Positions 36,530-45,085 are shown, counted from the first letter of the stretch. The stretch: 64,000 bases of DNA from Phycisphaerae bacterium (GCA_012729675.1 JAAYCR010000018.1:1-64000), one strand, 5' to 3'. Notes: generated by a model from the letters alone, not told the origin. A program made the numbers and translations.

Positions 36530-36679
36530 ATGACCGCCATTCTTTTCCAGATCGCTATTATGATCGCCATCTTCACCGGAACGGCGATCACCGTTTTGCT
36601 TGGCATCCGGCTTTGCCGAAAAAGCGGTTTTACTCCGTGGGGAATACTCAACTCCGGCATCTTTCGTTCAGCGAAGTGA
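36530..36679 (+). CDS. Possible small single-pass membrane protein
   Basis: A 49-codon frame (ATG 36530; a GTG at 36506 is also possible) encodes one strong transmembrane helix (ILFQIAIMIAIFTGTAITVL) followed by the short basic tail RLCRKSGFTPWG. No strong Shine-Dalgarno is visible, but composition and codon use fit a real gene. It lies downstream of the zinc-ribbon gene. The function is unknown. Confidence 0.42.
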   Translation: MTAILFQIAIMIAIFTGTAITVLLGIRLCRKSGFTPWGILNSGIFRSAK

Positions 36680-36683
36680 GTGA

Positions 36684-37349
36684 CTACGGATTGCAGGTCT
36701 TGCAGGGGCGCCGTCCGTTTTGTTCGGCCTCTTGTCGTGTTCCAAATGTCAACGTTGTTTCTGGATTAAGGCGTTTGGCGTGCGAACAGGTGGAGAGATG
36801 AAAGACCTTGCTGTTTTTGGCGGCCACGTAAGAGACAGCGGGTGCGGCCTGAGGTTTGACTTGCGGTTTTTCGGTGACGGCGGGCGAAGAGGCGCCCTCG
36901 GCGGTTTCCAGACGTATAATGCGGCGAGCCAGGCCCTGTTCGATGAGCAACTGGGCCAGGTCTTTGCCGTCGATTTCGATATCCGCGACCAGGCCAAATG
37001 TCCGGCCGCGACGGAGATTGTTCAGGGCAATGGACGGTGCGGCCTCTTGTGATTGGGGTTTGAGGGTTTGTTCAAGAAAGGCAATCACGTTTTTGTCCAC
37101 GCTTTCGGCGGCGGCCGGCTCGATCCCTTCGAGAACGACGGGGATGTTTTGGCCGATCACGGACGGGAATTCATCGATATCGCAGTAAATTGTGCAATCC
37201 GGGGCGATCTGCACCACACGCGAGACGGCGATTGAGCCGTAAGTCTTTGGTACAGCATCCTTTTTAGATGTGGACGCGGGTATTGACGGCGTCGCAGCGG
37301 CGACCGCAACAGCCGCACACAAAATCAACCACAGTGGATATCCCTTCAT
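36684..37349 (-). CDS. Secreted SNase-like protein with Ada-type Cys domain
   Basis: A signal peptide (1-19) is followed by a staphylococcal-nuclease-like OB-fold (about 35-150; CTIYCDIDEFP, IPVVLEGIEPAA, LAQLLIEQGLARRI) and a C-terminal domain (about 170-221) resembling the Ada metal-binding module (KVFHLSTCSHAKRL, GRRPCKTC). The nuclease Arg and Asp of the RLxGIDxPE signature are not conserved (VVLEGIEPAA), so catalytic activity is doubtful. GGGAG lies 8 bases before the ATG. It stands alone on the - strand. Confidence 0.72.
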   Translation of the reverse strand: MKGYPLWLILCAAVAVAAATPSIPASTSKKDAVPKTYGSIAVSRVVQIAPDCTIYCDIDEFPSVIGQNIPVVLEGIEPAAAESVDKNVIAFLEQTLKPQSQEAAPSIALNNLRRGRTFGLVADIEIDGKDLAQLLIEQGLARRIIRLETAEGASSPAVTEKPQVKPQAAPAVSYVAAKNSKVFHLSTCSHAKRLNPETTLTFGTRQEAEQNGRRPCKTCNP

Positions 37350-37498
37350 TTTTGTATCTCCCTCGAAAAGTTATTTTTCGACACTATAAAACGGCCCAAA
37401 CTGCGATGCAAGCAAAAAATATGGCTTGACCGCGGGAGTGTGTGAGAATAGTATCCGGCAGAACATTTTGGGTTTGGATTGGCTATGTTTTTTTACAG

Positions 37499-37526
37499 AC
37501 ATCAGTTGTCAGTTATCAGTAAACAG
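37499..37526 (+). repeat. TCAGTTATCAGT word repeats
   Basis: ATCAGTTGTCAGTTATCAGT followed by AAACAG: three degenerate copies of a CAGTT(A/G)T word, of the spacer-repeat class. Confidence 0.7.
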
Positions 37527-37638
37527 TTTTGGAATAAGAGTTTACGTGTTTTGCAAAAGAGATAATTTGGGTTTGTTTGTTCAAGTTCAGCTTCCAACCG
37601 CCAGAGGACAGGAGTCAGCAGGTCGAGTTTTGCTTTAT

Positions 37639-37720
37639 AGCCACAGATTAACACTAATTATTACTGATTGACAGAAAGCAGGAGGCAGAGCGTAGAGGAT
37701 AGAGGGTAGATAGTGAGGGT
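37639..37720 (+). repeat. Purine-rich repeat words
   Basis: CCACAGATTAACAC is followed by a run of GGAGGCAGAG, GTAGAGGATAGAGGGTAGAT and similar words. These relate to AATAGAAGGTAGAG at proS and upstream of the M16 pair. Confidence 0.6.
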
Positions 37721-37968
37721 GGGAAAATAGTAAAAATACGGGACAATTATTTTATGGACGCAATAGACATAAAACACATTCAATATTGGATTTGCGTCGC
37801 CCGGTGCATGCGCTTTTGGAATAATATCACACTTCTTGAACCCCCGGCTTGTTGCCTGTGGCTCCCAGATGAGGTCTCTCAGAGGTTTTCGAAAGAACCC
37901 AAAGGAGTCAAATCAATTGTGCCGGGAAATATTCTCGCTTACCTATGCGGATTTCAGTCGGAAAATGC

Positions 37969-37996
37969 TTGAAATCGATGGACAACCCGCTATACT
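37969..37996 (+). promoter_or_regulatory. Sigma70 promoter of hppA
   Basis: TTGAAA (37969-37974), a 16-base spacer and TATACT (37991-37996), about 60 bases before the hppA start. Confidence 0.65.
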
Positions 37997-38060
37997 GTCC
38001 TAAATTTTAATTTAACCGCAGTTTTGATACAATTAACGCTTTTTGAAAGGATGGTTTACA

Positions 38061-40463
38061 GTGAAAGGTTTAGGAAAAACTCTGAGCATTGGTTTGCCGG
38101 TGCTGGCGATTTCGGCAACCGCCATGGCAGAGGCTGGCGCAACGGCATCGGCATCAGCAAAATTTGCCCCGGCGGCCCCCTTCCTGGCGATGGGGTGTGC
38201 AGTGGTGGCATTGATTATGGCCCTCTACTTTTATAAAAAGGTCATTGCGGCTCCGGCCGGCAATGATAAAATGATCGAAATCGCCAATTACGTCCGCGAA
38301 GGCGCTTATGCCTATCTCTACCGGCAGTACAAAGTCGTCGCCGTGGTCTTCATTATTTTGGTGGTGATTTTTGCATTTCTGGCCTACAAAGGCGTACAAA
38401 ACCCCTTCGTACCCGTAGCGTTCCTGACCGGCGGTATCTTCAGCGGTCTCTGCGGCTTCCTCGGGATGAAGACCGCAACCAACGCCTCCTCGCGTACGGC
38501 TCAGGGAGCCAGCGAGGGACTTAACCGCGGCCTGCAGGTCGCCTTCCGTTCCGGTGCCGTCATGGGCCTGGTCGTGGTGGGTTTTGGTCTGCTGGATATC
38601 GCCCTGTGGTACATCATTCTTGACAAATTCGTATATACGGCCGGACACATGCAGAACGGCCTGGACTTACTCGGGCTTCAGTTGGTCAAACCCGGTATGG
38701 ATGCCGGACATAAGTTGGTGGAAATTACCACCACAATGATTACCTTCGGCATGGGCGCTTCAACTCAGGCCTTGTTTGCCCGTGTCGGCGGCGGTATCTA
38801 TACCAAGGCCGCAGACGTCGGCGCCGATCTGGTCGGTAAAGTTGAAGCCGGCATCCCCGAAGACGATCCGCGCAACCCCGCTACGATTGCCGACAACGTC
38901 GGCGATAACGTGGGCGATGTCGCCGGTATGGGCGCCGACCTGTACGAAAGCTATTGCGGTTCAATCCTTGCAACCGCCGCGCTGGGCGCCGCCCTGCCGA
39001 TGGCTGCAATGGAAAAAAGAGGAATTGACCCGACCATGGCGGTACTGGCTCCGATGATCGTTGCCGGGATTGGTATCCTGCTGTCCATCGCGGGTATCTT
39101 TATGGTCAAGTGCAAAGAAGGCGCCTCACAGAAGAATCTGCTGGCTGCCCTGTTAAAAGGAACGCTCGGCAGTTCCGTGCTGATCGTTGTCGCGCTGGCG
39201 ATCATGGCCTTTTTGGGCATGATTACCTGGGGCATTTTCTGGGCCGTGATCTCCGGTCTGGCCGCAGGCGTAATCATCGGTCAAATCACCGAACGCTATA
39301 CCTCAGATGAATACAAGCCCACACAGGGTATCGCCGATCAGGCCAAGATGGGCCCGGCAACGACGATCATCGATGGTCTGGCGGTAGGCATGTTCTCAAC
39401 AGGGCCGTCCGTAGTAACCATCGTCATCGGTATTGTTTGCGCCTACACCTTCGCGGGAGGCTTCAACGATGTGTCCATGGGCCTGTACGGCATCGGCTTT
39501 GCCGCGGTTGGCATGCTTTCGACACTGGGCATCACTCTGGCAACAGACGCCTATGGTCCCATCGCTGACAATGCCGGCGGCAACGCGGAAATGGCCGGCC
39601 TCGGCGCCGAAGTCCGCAAACGCACCGATGCACTGGACTCTTTGGGCAACACCACAGCCGCCACCGGCAAGGGCTTTGCCATTGGTTCCGCCGCCCTGAC
39701 CGCGATGGCTCTGTTGGCCGCCTATATCGAAGAAATCCGCATCTGGATCGGCCGTCTGGCCCACGAAAGCGCGGATGGCGTTTATTTGGGATTCACAGAA
39801 GCCCAGGCAAAAGTGGCTCCCTTTTCACAGTTTGTCGATGTGTATGACCTGACGATTATGAACCCCAAACTCATCTGCGGCCTGTTCATCGGCGCGATGA
39901 TGGCGTTTGTGTTCTGTGCGATGACGATGAAGGCCGTCGGTCGTGCGGCCGGCGCAATGGTCAACGAAGTGCGTCGCCAGTTCCGCGAGATTCCGGGTAT
40001 CATGGAAGGCAAAGGCAAGCCGGATTATGCCAGTTGCGTGGCCATTTCCACCGCAGGCGCACAGCGGGAAATGATTGTGCCTTCGGCCATGGCCATTATC
40101 GTTCCGGTCATCACCGGTTTGCTGCTGGACGTTGCGGGTGTGATGGGACTGCTGGTCGGCGGCCTGACGGCTGGATTCGTGCTGGCCATCACCCTCAACA
40201 ATGCCGGCGGCGCATGGGACAACGCCAAGAAGTACATTGAAAAAGGCGCCCACGGCGGCAAGAAGCTGCCCGATGGCACCAAGAACCCCGTCCACGGCGC
40301 TGCTGTCGTTGGCGACACCGTCGGCGATCCGTTCAAGGACACCTCCGGCCCCAGCCTGAACATCCTCATCAAGCTGATGTCGATGGTCAGCGTGGTCTTC
40401 AGCGGCGTGATCGTCAAGTTTGCACCGATCGTCAGCAACTGGCTTGGTGGCCTCGGAAATTAA
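38061..40463 (+). CDS. hppA: Membrane-bound ion-translocating pyrophosphatase (K+-dependent type)
   Basis: HppA couples pyrophosphate hydrolysis to pumping H+ or Na+ across the membrane. The substrate site DVGADLVGKVE, the acidic cluster DDPRNPATIADNVGDNVGD and the C-terminal VVGDTVGDPFKDTSGPSLN are intact, with about 16 membrane segments. In GNTTAATGKGFAI an Ala sits where K+-independent enzymes have Lys, so the protein belongs to the K+-dependent class; whether it pumps Na+ or H+ cannot be read with confidence. The start is GTG 38061, with AAGGAT upstream; a TTG 18 bases earlier lies on the Shine-Dalgarno. It is monocistronic, with its own promoter and terminator. Confidence 0.96.
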   Translation: MKGLGKTLSIGLPVLAISATAMAEAGATASASAKFAPAAPFLAMGCAVVALIMALYFYKKVIAAPAGNDKMIEIANYVREGAYAYLYRQYKVVAVVFIILVVIFAFLAYKGVQNPFVPVAFLTGGIFSGLCGFLGMKTATNASSRTAQGASEGLNRGLQVAFRSGAVMGLVVVGFGLLDIALWYIILDKFVYTAGHMQNGLDLLGLQLVKPGMDAGHKLVEITTTMITFGMGASTQALFARVGGGIYTKAADVGADLVGKVEAGIPEDDPRNPATIADNVGDNVGDVAGMGADLYESYCGSILATAALGAALPMAAMEKRGIDPTMAVLAPMIVAGIGILLSIAGIFMVKCKEGASQKNLLAALLKGTLGSSVLIVVALAIMAFLGMITWGIFWAVISGLAAGVIIGQITERYTSDEYKPTQGIADQAKMGPATTIIDGLAVGMFSTGPSVVTIVIGIVCAYTFAGGFNDVSMGLYGIGFAAVGMLSTLGITLATDAYGPIADNAGGNAEMAGLGAEVRKRTDALDSLGNTTAATGKGFAIGSAALTAMALLAAYIEEIRIWIGRLAHESADGVYLGFTEAQAKVAPFSQFVDVYDLTIMNPKLICGLFIGAMMAFVFCAMTMKAVGRAAGAMVNEVRRQFREIPGIMEGKGKPDYASCVAISTAGAQREMIVPSAMAIIVPVITGLLLDVAGVMGLLVGGLTAGFVLAITLNNAGGAWDNAKKYIEKGAHGGKKLPDGTKNPVHGAAVVGDTVGDPFKDTSGPSLNILIKLMSMVSVVFSGVIVKFAPIVSNWLGGLGN

Positions 40464-40504
40464 TCCGTGCGGTTGACGCAGGGCTGGATTTAGAGTATGT
40501 TAAA

Positions 40505-40538
40505 GGGGCGCTCCTGTCGGGGCGCCCCTGTTCTTTTA
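40505..40538 (+). terminator. Intrinsic terminator of hppA
   Basis: AGGGGCGC (40505-40512) pairs with GCGCCCCT (40523-40530), followed by GTTCTTTT. Confidence 0.85.
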
Positions 40539-40569
40539 GCGTTCAGACGACAATCGGATCCAAACCTAT

Positions 40570-41073
40570 ATGCAGAAAAAAACAACGAAGAAAGCAGCTT
40601 CGGCAGCAAAGAAAACCGTCAAAAAGACGGTAAAAAAAGCTGTAAAAAAAACGACAACCCGAAAACCGGAGGGCGAAACGCCCCCCCAAATCGCTGTCAA
40701 GAAGGCCGTCAAAAAGAAGGCCGCACCGCTGCCGAGCGATAAGGCGTTTGCCACAGCCGCGGCACAGATCGCCCGCGACCTGCACTGTCGGGATATTGTG
40801 CTGCTGGATTTGACGGGGTTAAGTCCGGCGACGGATTATTTTTTGATCGCCACCGGCACCAGCGACCGCCAGGGCCGTACTGTGGCCGACGAGATCACGA
40901 TGCTGGCCAAGAAGGAGTACAATCTCAAGTGCTTCGGTACGGCCGGCTACGAGCAGGGCCAGTGGATACTGCTGGATTTTGTGACGGTCGTGGTGCATAT
41001 TTTCGCCGACAAGTACCGCGATTATTACAACCTCGAAATGCTCTGGGGCGACGCGAAGAAGATTGACTATTGA
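40570..41073 (+). CDS. rsfS: Ribosomal silencing factor RsfS with histone H1-like N-terminal tail
   Basis: The C-terminal 110 residues (about 56-167) are a normal RsfS/Iojap domain: VLLDLTGLSPATDYFLIATG, RTVADEI and LLDFVTVVVHIF. RsfS binds ribosomal protein L14 and blocks subunit joining. The first 55 residues are an unusual extension almost entirely of Lys, Ala, Thr and Val (KKTVKKTVKKAVKKTTTRK), like bacterial histone-H1-type tails. The tail is in frame and starts at the only plausible ATG. It may add RNA, ribosome or nucleoid binding; that is inference. The last codons lie in a TTGACTATTGACTATT repeat, where the R-M genes begin. Confidence 0.93.
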   Translation: MQKKTTKKAASAAKKTVKKTVKKAVKKTTTRKPEGETPPQIAVKKAVKKKAAPLPSDKAFATAAAQIARDLHCRDIVLLDLTGLSPATDYFLIATGTSDRQGRTVADEITMLAKKEYNLKCFGTAGYEQGQWILLDFVTVVVHIFADKYRDYYNLEMLWGDAKKIDY

Positions 41074-41078
41074 CTATT
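41063..41078 (+). repeat. TTGACTA tandem word at the rsfS/R-M junction
   Basis: TTGACTATTGACTATT (two copies of TTGACTA plus TT) spans the rsfS stop codon and the start of the methyltransferase gene. Confidence 0.6.
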
Positions 41079-41081
41079 AGG

Positions 41082-42374
41082 ATGAAGACCAAACACAATA
41101 TTATCTGTGGTGATGCAAGAGAGATGTCACACGTCTCCGATCGGAGTGTGCAACTGATTGTAACGTCTCCGCCCTATTGGCAGCTTAAAGATTACGGCTC
41201 GGAAAATCAAATCGGTTTCAACGATACCTACGAAGAATACATCAACAATCTCAATCTTGTGTGGAAGGAATGTCATCGCGCCCTTGAGGACGGCTGCCGT
41301 CTGTGTGTCAACATCGGCGACCAGTTCGCGCGTTCTGTGTATTACGGCCGCTATAAAATCATCCCGATCCGCACGGAAATCATCAAGTTCTGTGAAACCA
41401 TCGGATTTGATTATATGGGGGCGATTATCTGGCAAAAGGTGACAACCTGCAACACCACTGGCGGTGCGACGATTATGGGGTCATTCCCTTATCCGCGTAA
41501 CGGCATCCTCAAACTCGACTATGAATTTATCCTGTTGTTTAAGAAACCGGGGAAATCGAAACCTGTTTCACACCCTATCAAAGAAGCGTCTCGCATGACG
41601 ACAGAGGAATGGAATACCTTTTTTTCGGGGCATTGGAATTTCGCCGGAGAAAAACAGGACAAGCACCTTGCGATGTTTCCCGAAGAGCTTCCCTCGCGTC
41701 TGATTCGGATGTTCACGTTTGTCGGCGATACCGTACTGGATCCGTTTTTGGGCAGCGGCACCACGACGCTGGCCGCCAAACATCTGGACAGGAATTCTGT
41801 GGGGTATGAAATAAACGAGTCGTTTATCCCCTTGATTCGCAAGAAAGTCGGCGCTGAAAAAGAGTGCTTCTTTGACGATATGGAATTCGTTTTTGCACAA
41901 GGTAATAAGGGCAGCGATTACACGGAGCACATCAAGAGTCTGCCCTATCAATTCAAAGACCCGGTCAAGTTTGATAAAAAGATTGACCCTAAAACGCTCC
42001 AATTCGGCTCGCGCATTGATCATGAGAAAAAAGACCGACAAGAATATTTTACTGTCAAGCAGGTGATTTCACCTGAAAAAATGATCTTGAATAACGATGT
42101 TGCGATTCGCTTGATCGGGATTAAACAAAGTCTTCAAAAAAACGGAAAGGCCGTCGATTTCTTGAGGGAAAAACTGCATGGACAACAGGTCTTCCTGAAA
42201 TACGACGATCTTAAATATGACGACGACAACAACCTGCTTTGTTATCTGTATTTGAAAAACAAGACGTTTATCAACGCCCATCTATTAAAATATAAGATGG
42301 CAGTTGTGGACACCACGATGGAATTTCGACATAAGAATCGCTTTTTGGGCTATGCCGGAGATCAGAATGGCTAA
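41082..42374 (+). CDS. Beta-class DNA methyltransferase with C-terminal degenerate SNase-like domain
   Basis: The catalytic part (about 5-255) has motif IV TSPPYW (28-33) before motif I DPFLGSGTT (220-228), the beta-class order. SPPY is usual for N4-cytosine methylation. Residues about 320-422 form a staphylococcal-nuclease-like fold (AIRLIGIKQSLQKNGKAVDF, LREKLHGQQVFLKYD), but the metal-binding Asp and catalytic Arg positions are missing, so it is more likely a DNA-contact module. The start ATG 41082 puts the usual NIICGDAREM near the N-terminus. The gene overlaps the nuclease gene by 8 bases. Base composition is more AT-rich than rsfS, suggesting transfer. Confidence 0.86.
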   Translation: MKTKHNIICGDAREMSHVSDRSVQLIVTSPPYWQLKDYGSENQIGFNDTYEEYINNLNLVWKECHRALEDGCRLCVNIGDQFARSVYYGRYKIIPIRTEIIKFCETIGFDYMGAIIWQKVTTCNTTGGATIMGSFPYPRNGILKLDYEFILLFKKPGKSKPVSHPIKEASRMTTEEWNTFFSGHWNFAGEKQDKHLAMFPEELPSRLIRMFTFVGDTVLDPFLGSGTTTLAAKHLDRNSVGYEINESFIPLIRKKVGAEKECFFDDMEFVFAQGNKGSDYTEHIKSLPYQFKDPVKFDKKIDPKTLQFGSRIDHEKKDRQEYFTVKQVISPEKMILNNDVAIRLIGIKQSLQKNGKAVDFLREKLHGQQVFLKYDDLKYDDDNNLLCYLYLKNKTFINAHLLKYKMAVVDTTMEFRHKNRFLGYAGDQNG

Positions 42375-43002
42375 GGAATGGATTCTCAATAGCGTGATGA
42401 ATCGTTTCCAGTTGAACTTCAAACGCAACGTGGGCGCCGTTTCTGAGGCGATTCGTCAATGCCAGCCGAAAACCGTAGAACAGTGGCAGGAGTACTATTT
42501 CGCACACGTTCGTCCACAAGACCACATTGAGGAGTTGGGGCGCAAACTTTATATCAAGATCACCGAGGTCATCGTTGCCGAAATCGAACAAATTACCGAG
42601 CTGGACTGCATTGAGTATATGCGCAATCTTGTGATTCACCGGACCTACGACGGGTATATGACGGAAATTACCACGATCTACGGCCAATTGCAGGAACGGC
42701 TGGGCGTCGCCATCGAGCCGGCGCCGGATGAATGGGACAGACTGTTTAATGTCGATTTCTTCATCAAAATAAATGCCTCATATATCGGATTGCAGATCAA
42801 GCCGGCCAGCAACGTCTCTCAAATTTCGCAAATTTTCAAAGAGCGAACCCTCCAGCTAAAAACCCACGAAAAATTCACAAAAAATTACGGAGGCAAGGTG
42901 TTTTATGTCTTTTCGTTGAAACAGGGAAACGTCAAGATCATTCAAAATACGGATGTCATCGCGGAAATCCAACAAGAAATAAAGCGAATACAAAGTCTAT
43001 GA
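42367..43002 (+). CDS. MjaI-family restriction endonuclease (CTAG type)
   Basis: This 211-residue protein resembles the RE_MjaI family, whose founding member cuts CTAG. Recognisable stretches are EWILNSVMNRFQLN, NVGAVSEAIRQC, PQDHIEELGRKLY, and EPAPDEWDRLFNVDFF followed by YIGLQIKP. The last gives a PD-(D/E)xK-like site with Asp130 and Gln143-x-Lys145 (Gln in place of Glu). GGAGAT lies 5 bases before ATG 42367, which overlaps the methyltransferase stop. The two genes form a type II R-M pair inserted between rsfS and argS, and the stop overlaps the argS start by 4 bases. The CTAG specificity is inferred from family resemblance only. Confidence 0.8.
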   Translation: MAKEWILNSVMNRFQLNFKRNVGAVSEAIRQCQPKTVEQWQEYYFAHVRPQDHIEELGRKLYIKITEVIVAEIEQITELDCIEYMRNLVIHRTYDGYMTEITTIYGQLQERLGVAIEPAPDEWDRLFNVDFFIKINASYIGLQIKPASNVSQISQIFKERTLQLKTHEKFTKNYGGKVFYVFSLKQGNVKIIQNTDVIAEIQQEIKRIQSL

Positions 43003-45029
43003 AGAAACTGACGGACATATTGGAAGAAAGGGTCTCGCAGGCTATCAAAGAAGTCTGCGGGCAAGCGTATCCGGCGATGGTGCGGGCGGCGGCGGATGGG
43101 CGGTTCGGGGATTATCAGGCCAACGGGGTGATGGCGGCGGCCAAGGCGGTCAAGTCCAACCCGCGGCAACTGGCCGAGCGGGTGGTGGCGGCGATGGAGA
43201 TTGCCGACCTCTGTGAGCCGCCGGAAGTGGCCGGGCCGGGGTTTATCAACCTGCGGCTTAAGGATAGCTTTTTGGCCGAGCGGCTGCTGGGGATGCACCG
43301 GGACGCGGCGCGGCTGGGCATCGATAAGGCCGAGACGCCGAAAACCGTTGTCGTGGACTATTCCGGGCCGAATATTGCCAAAGAGATGCACGTTGGCCAC
43401 CTGCGCAGCACCATCATCGGCGACTGCATTGCACGACTATACGAGTATGCCGGACACACCGTTATCCGCCAAAACCACATCGGCGACTGGGGCACGCAAT
43501 TCGGCAAAGTAATTCTTGCCTTATGGCATATTTGTATGGCAGAGAATCTACACAAAACAGAGAAACCATATTACGATCTCAATCTGCCTGACGACCAAAA
43601 TGCAACTGTTTTCTTTAATCAAATAGTAAATCGTCATCAGAACGATTGGTGTGCAGATTCAAAATTTGTCGAAGGGGATGGCGAACTATATTTCCGCCCA
43701 TTTTTGGACGAATTTTCTCTGAGAAGTAAAACTCTTTGGCCAGTTCTTTTGAAGGCGTATCAATATGTAAATTTACTCGACGAAGCTTTTAAGGGAATGA
43801 AGCGTACTATTAAAACCCGTGAGAAGATTGAAAATGGTCAATTTGTCTATAAAGAAATTTCTTATGAGTCGCTTTCACGTTACATAACTTATATGCTTCA
43901 ACAAGGGGGACAAGATAATGAACAGGAACGAAAAGCATGGAGTTGTGTAAAAGAAATTACGATGCAGCATTGCGCTGAAATTTACAAGCTTCTCAATGCT
44001 ACACTTGAACATCCTCGTGACACTCGTGGAGAAAGCGATTACAATGACAAACTTCCACAGATTGTAATCGATCTGAAGGCGAGAGGACTGGCGACAGAGT
44101 CGGATGGTGCGATTTGTGTGTTTCCGGAAGGGTTTAAGAACAAGGAAGGCGATCCGCTGCCGTTTATTATTCAAAAGAGTGATGGGGCGTTTTTGTATGC
44201 GACGACGGATTTGGCTGCGCTAAGATATCGCCTTCATGGAATCGAATATCAAGGTCAAAATTACCAAGCTGATAGGGTGATTTATGTGACCGATGCGCGG
44301 CAGGCGCTGCATTTTCAGATGCTGTTTGCCACGGCCAAGCTGGCTGGGTGGGTCAAGGACGGCGTTGTGCTCGAGCATGTGACGTTCGGGACGATGCTGG
44401 GTGAAGACGGCAGGCCGTTTAAGACGCGGACGGGCGGGACGGTCAAGCTTAAAGACCTGCTGGACGAGGCCATCGAGCGGGCGACGGCGGTGGTTGAGAA
44501 AAAAAACCCTGACCTGCCCGCCGAGCAAAAGGTAAATATCGCCAAGGCCGTCGGCGTCGGTGCGGTCAAATATGCCGATTATGCCAACAACCGCAACAGC
44601 GATTATGTCTTTAGCTTCGACAAGATGCTGGCGATGGAGGGCAACACCGCCCCGTATATGCAGTACGCCTACGCCCGCATCAAATCCATCGAGCGCAAGG
44701 CTACGGGCAAGGACGTGGATATTGAAAAGGAACTGGCCGGGATTGCGTCCATGACACTGGCCGAGCCGGCGGAGAAAGATTTGGCCAAGCTGCTGGTGCG
44801 GTATGATCAGGCGATTGCCGCGGCGATGGCGGAGTGCCGCCCGAATTACCTGACCGGCTATCTGTACGATGTCGCACAGGCGTTCAGCCGTTTCTATACG
44901 ACCTGCCCGGTACTGACGGCCGACCCCGAAAGCCGCCCGGCCCGGCTGCTGTTGTGCGATCTGACCGCCCGCACCATCCGCCACGGCATGAGCGAACTAT
45001 TAGGCATTGAAGTTGTTGAGCAAATGTAA
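42999..45029 (+). CDS. argS: Arginyl-tRNA synthetase with long AT-rich internal segment
   Basis: ArgS charges tRNA-Arg. The N-terminal Add1 domain (1-110), the HIGH motif as HVGH (131-134), RQNHIGDWGTQFG, the catalytic QKSDGAFLYATTDLAALRYR and the C-terminal anticodon domain with AYARIKSIERKA are all present. The protein has 676 residues, about 100 more than E. coli ArgS. The extra length lies in residues about 171-340, after WGTQFG and before TRGESDY. The DNA of that block (about 43509-44080) is strikingly AT-rich, while the flanks are GC-rich; a shorter AT-rich patch occurs near 44220-44280. The gene overlaps the upstream nuclease gene by 4 bases (ATGA). The frame is intact throughout. Confidence 0.95.
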   Translation: MKKLTDILEERVSQAIKEVCGQAYPAMVRAAADGRFGDYQANGVMAAAKAVKSNPRQLAERVVAAMEIADLCEPPEVAGPGFINLRLKDSFLAERLLGMHRDAARLGIDKAETPKTVVVDYSGPNIAKEMHVGHLRSTIIGDCIARLYEYAGHTVIRQNHIGDWGTQFGKVILALWHICMAENLHKTEKPYYDLNLPDDQNATVFFNQIVNRHQNDWCADSKFVEGDGELYFRPFLDEFSLRSKTLWPVLLKAYQYVNLLDEAFKGMKRTIKTREKIENGQFVYKEISYESLSRYITYMLQQGGQDNEQERKAWSCVKEITMQHCAEIYKLLNATLEHPRDTRGESDYNDKLPQIVIDLKARGLATESDGAICVFPEGFKNKEGDPLPFIIQKSDGAFLYATTDLAALRYRLHGIEYQGQNYQADRVIYVTDARQALHFQMLFATAKLAGWVKDGVVLEHVTFGTMLGEDGRPFKTRTGGTVKLKDLLDEAIERATAVVEKKNPDLPAEQKVNIAKAVGVGAVKYADYANNRNSDYVFSFDKMLAMEGNTAPYMQYAYARIKSIERKATGKDVDIEKELAGIASMTLAEPAEKDLAKLLVRYDQAIAAAMAECRPNYLTGYLYDVAQAFSRFYTTCPVLTADPESRPARLLLCDLTARTIRHGMSELLGIEVVEQM

Positions 45030-45035
45030 TTTTTT

Positions 45036-45071
45036 AACCGCGGATTGCGCGGATTTTCGCGGATTATTGAT
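45036..45071 (+). repeat. AACCGCGGATT-type intergenic repeat
   Basis: AACCGCGGATTGCGCGGATT followed by TTCGCGGATTATTGAT, a close relative of 16185-16217. It consists of three degenerate CGCGGATT units. Confidence 0.75.
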
Positions 45072-45085
45072 AGAAGGGAAGAAAA

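Larger units (their letters stand above)
37350..38060. other. Gene-free spacer with repeat words upstream of hppA
   Basis: No convincing gene occurs here. The region contains repeat words (37499-37526 and 37639-37720), an isolated promoter-like pair TTGACC-17-TAGTAT at about 37425-37453 with no gene behind it, and the hppA promoter at 37969-37996. Confidence 0.6.

Noticed and set aside
37426-37972. Two short frames before hppA
   Set aside because: They overlap repeat words, lack ribosome sites and look unlike protein.
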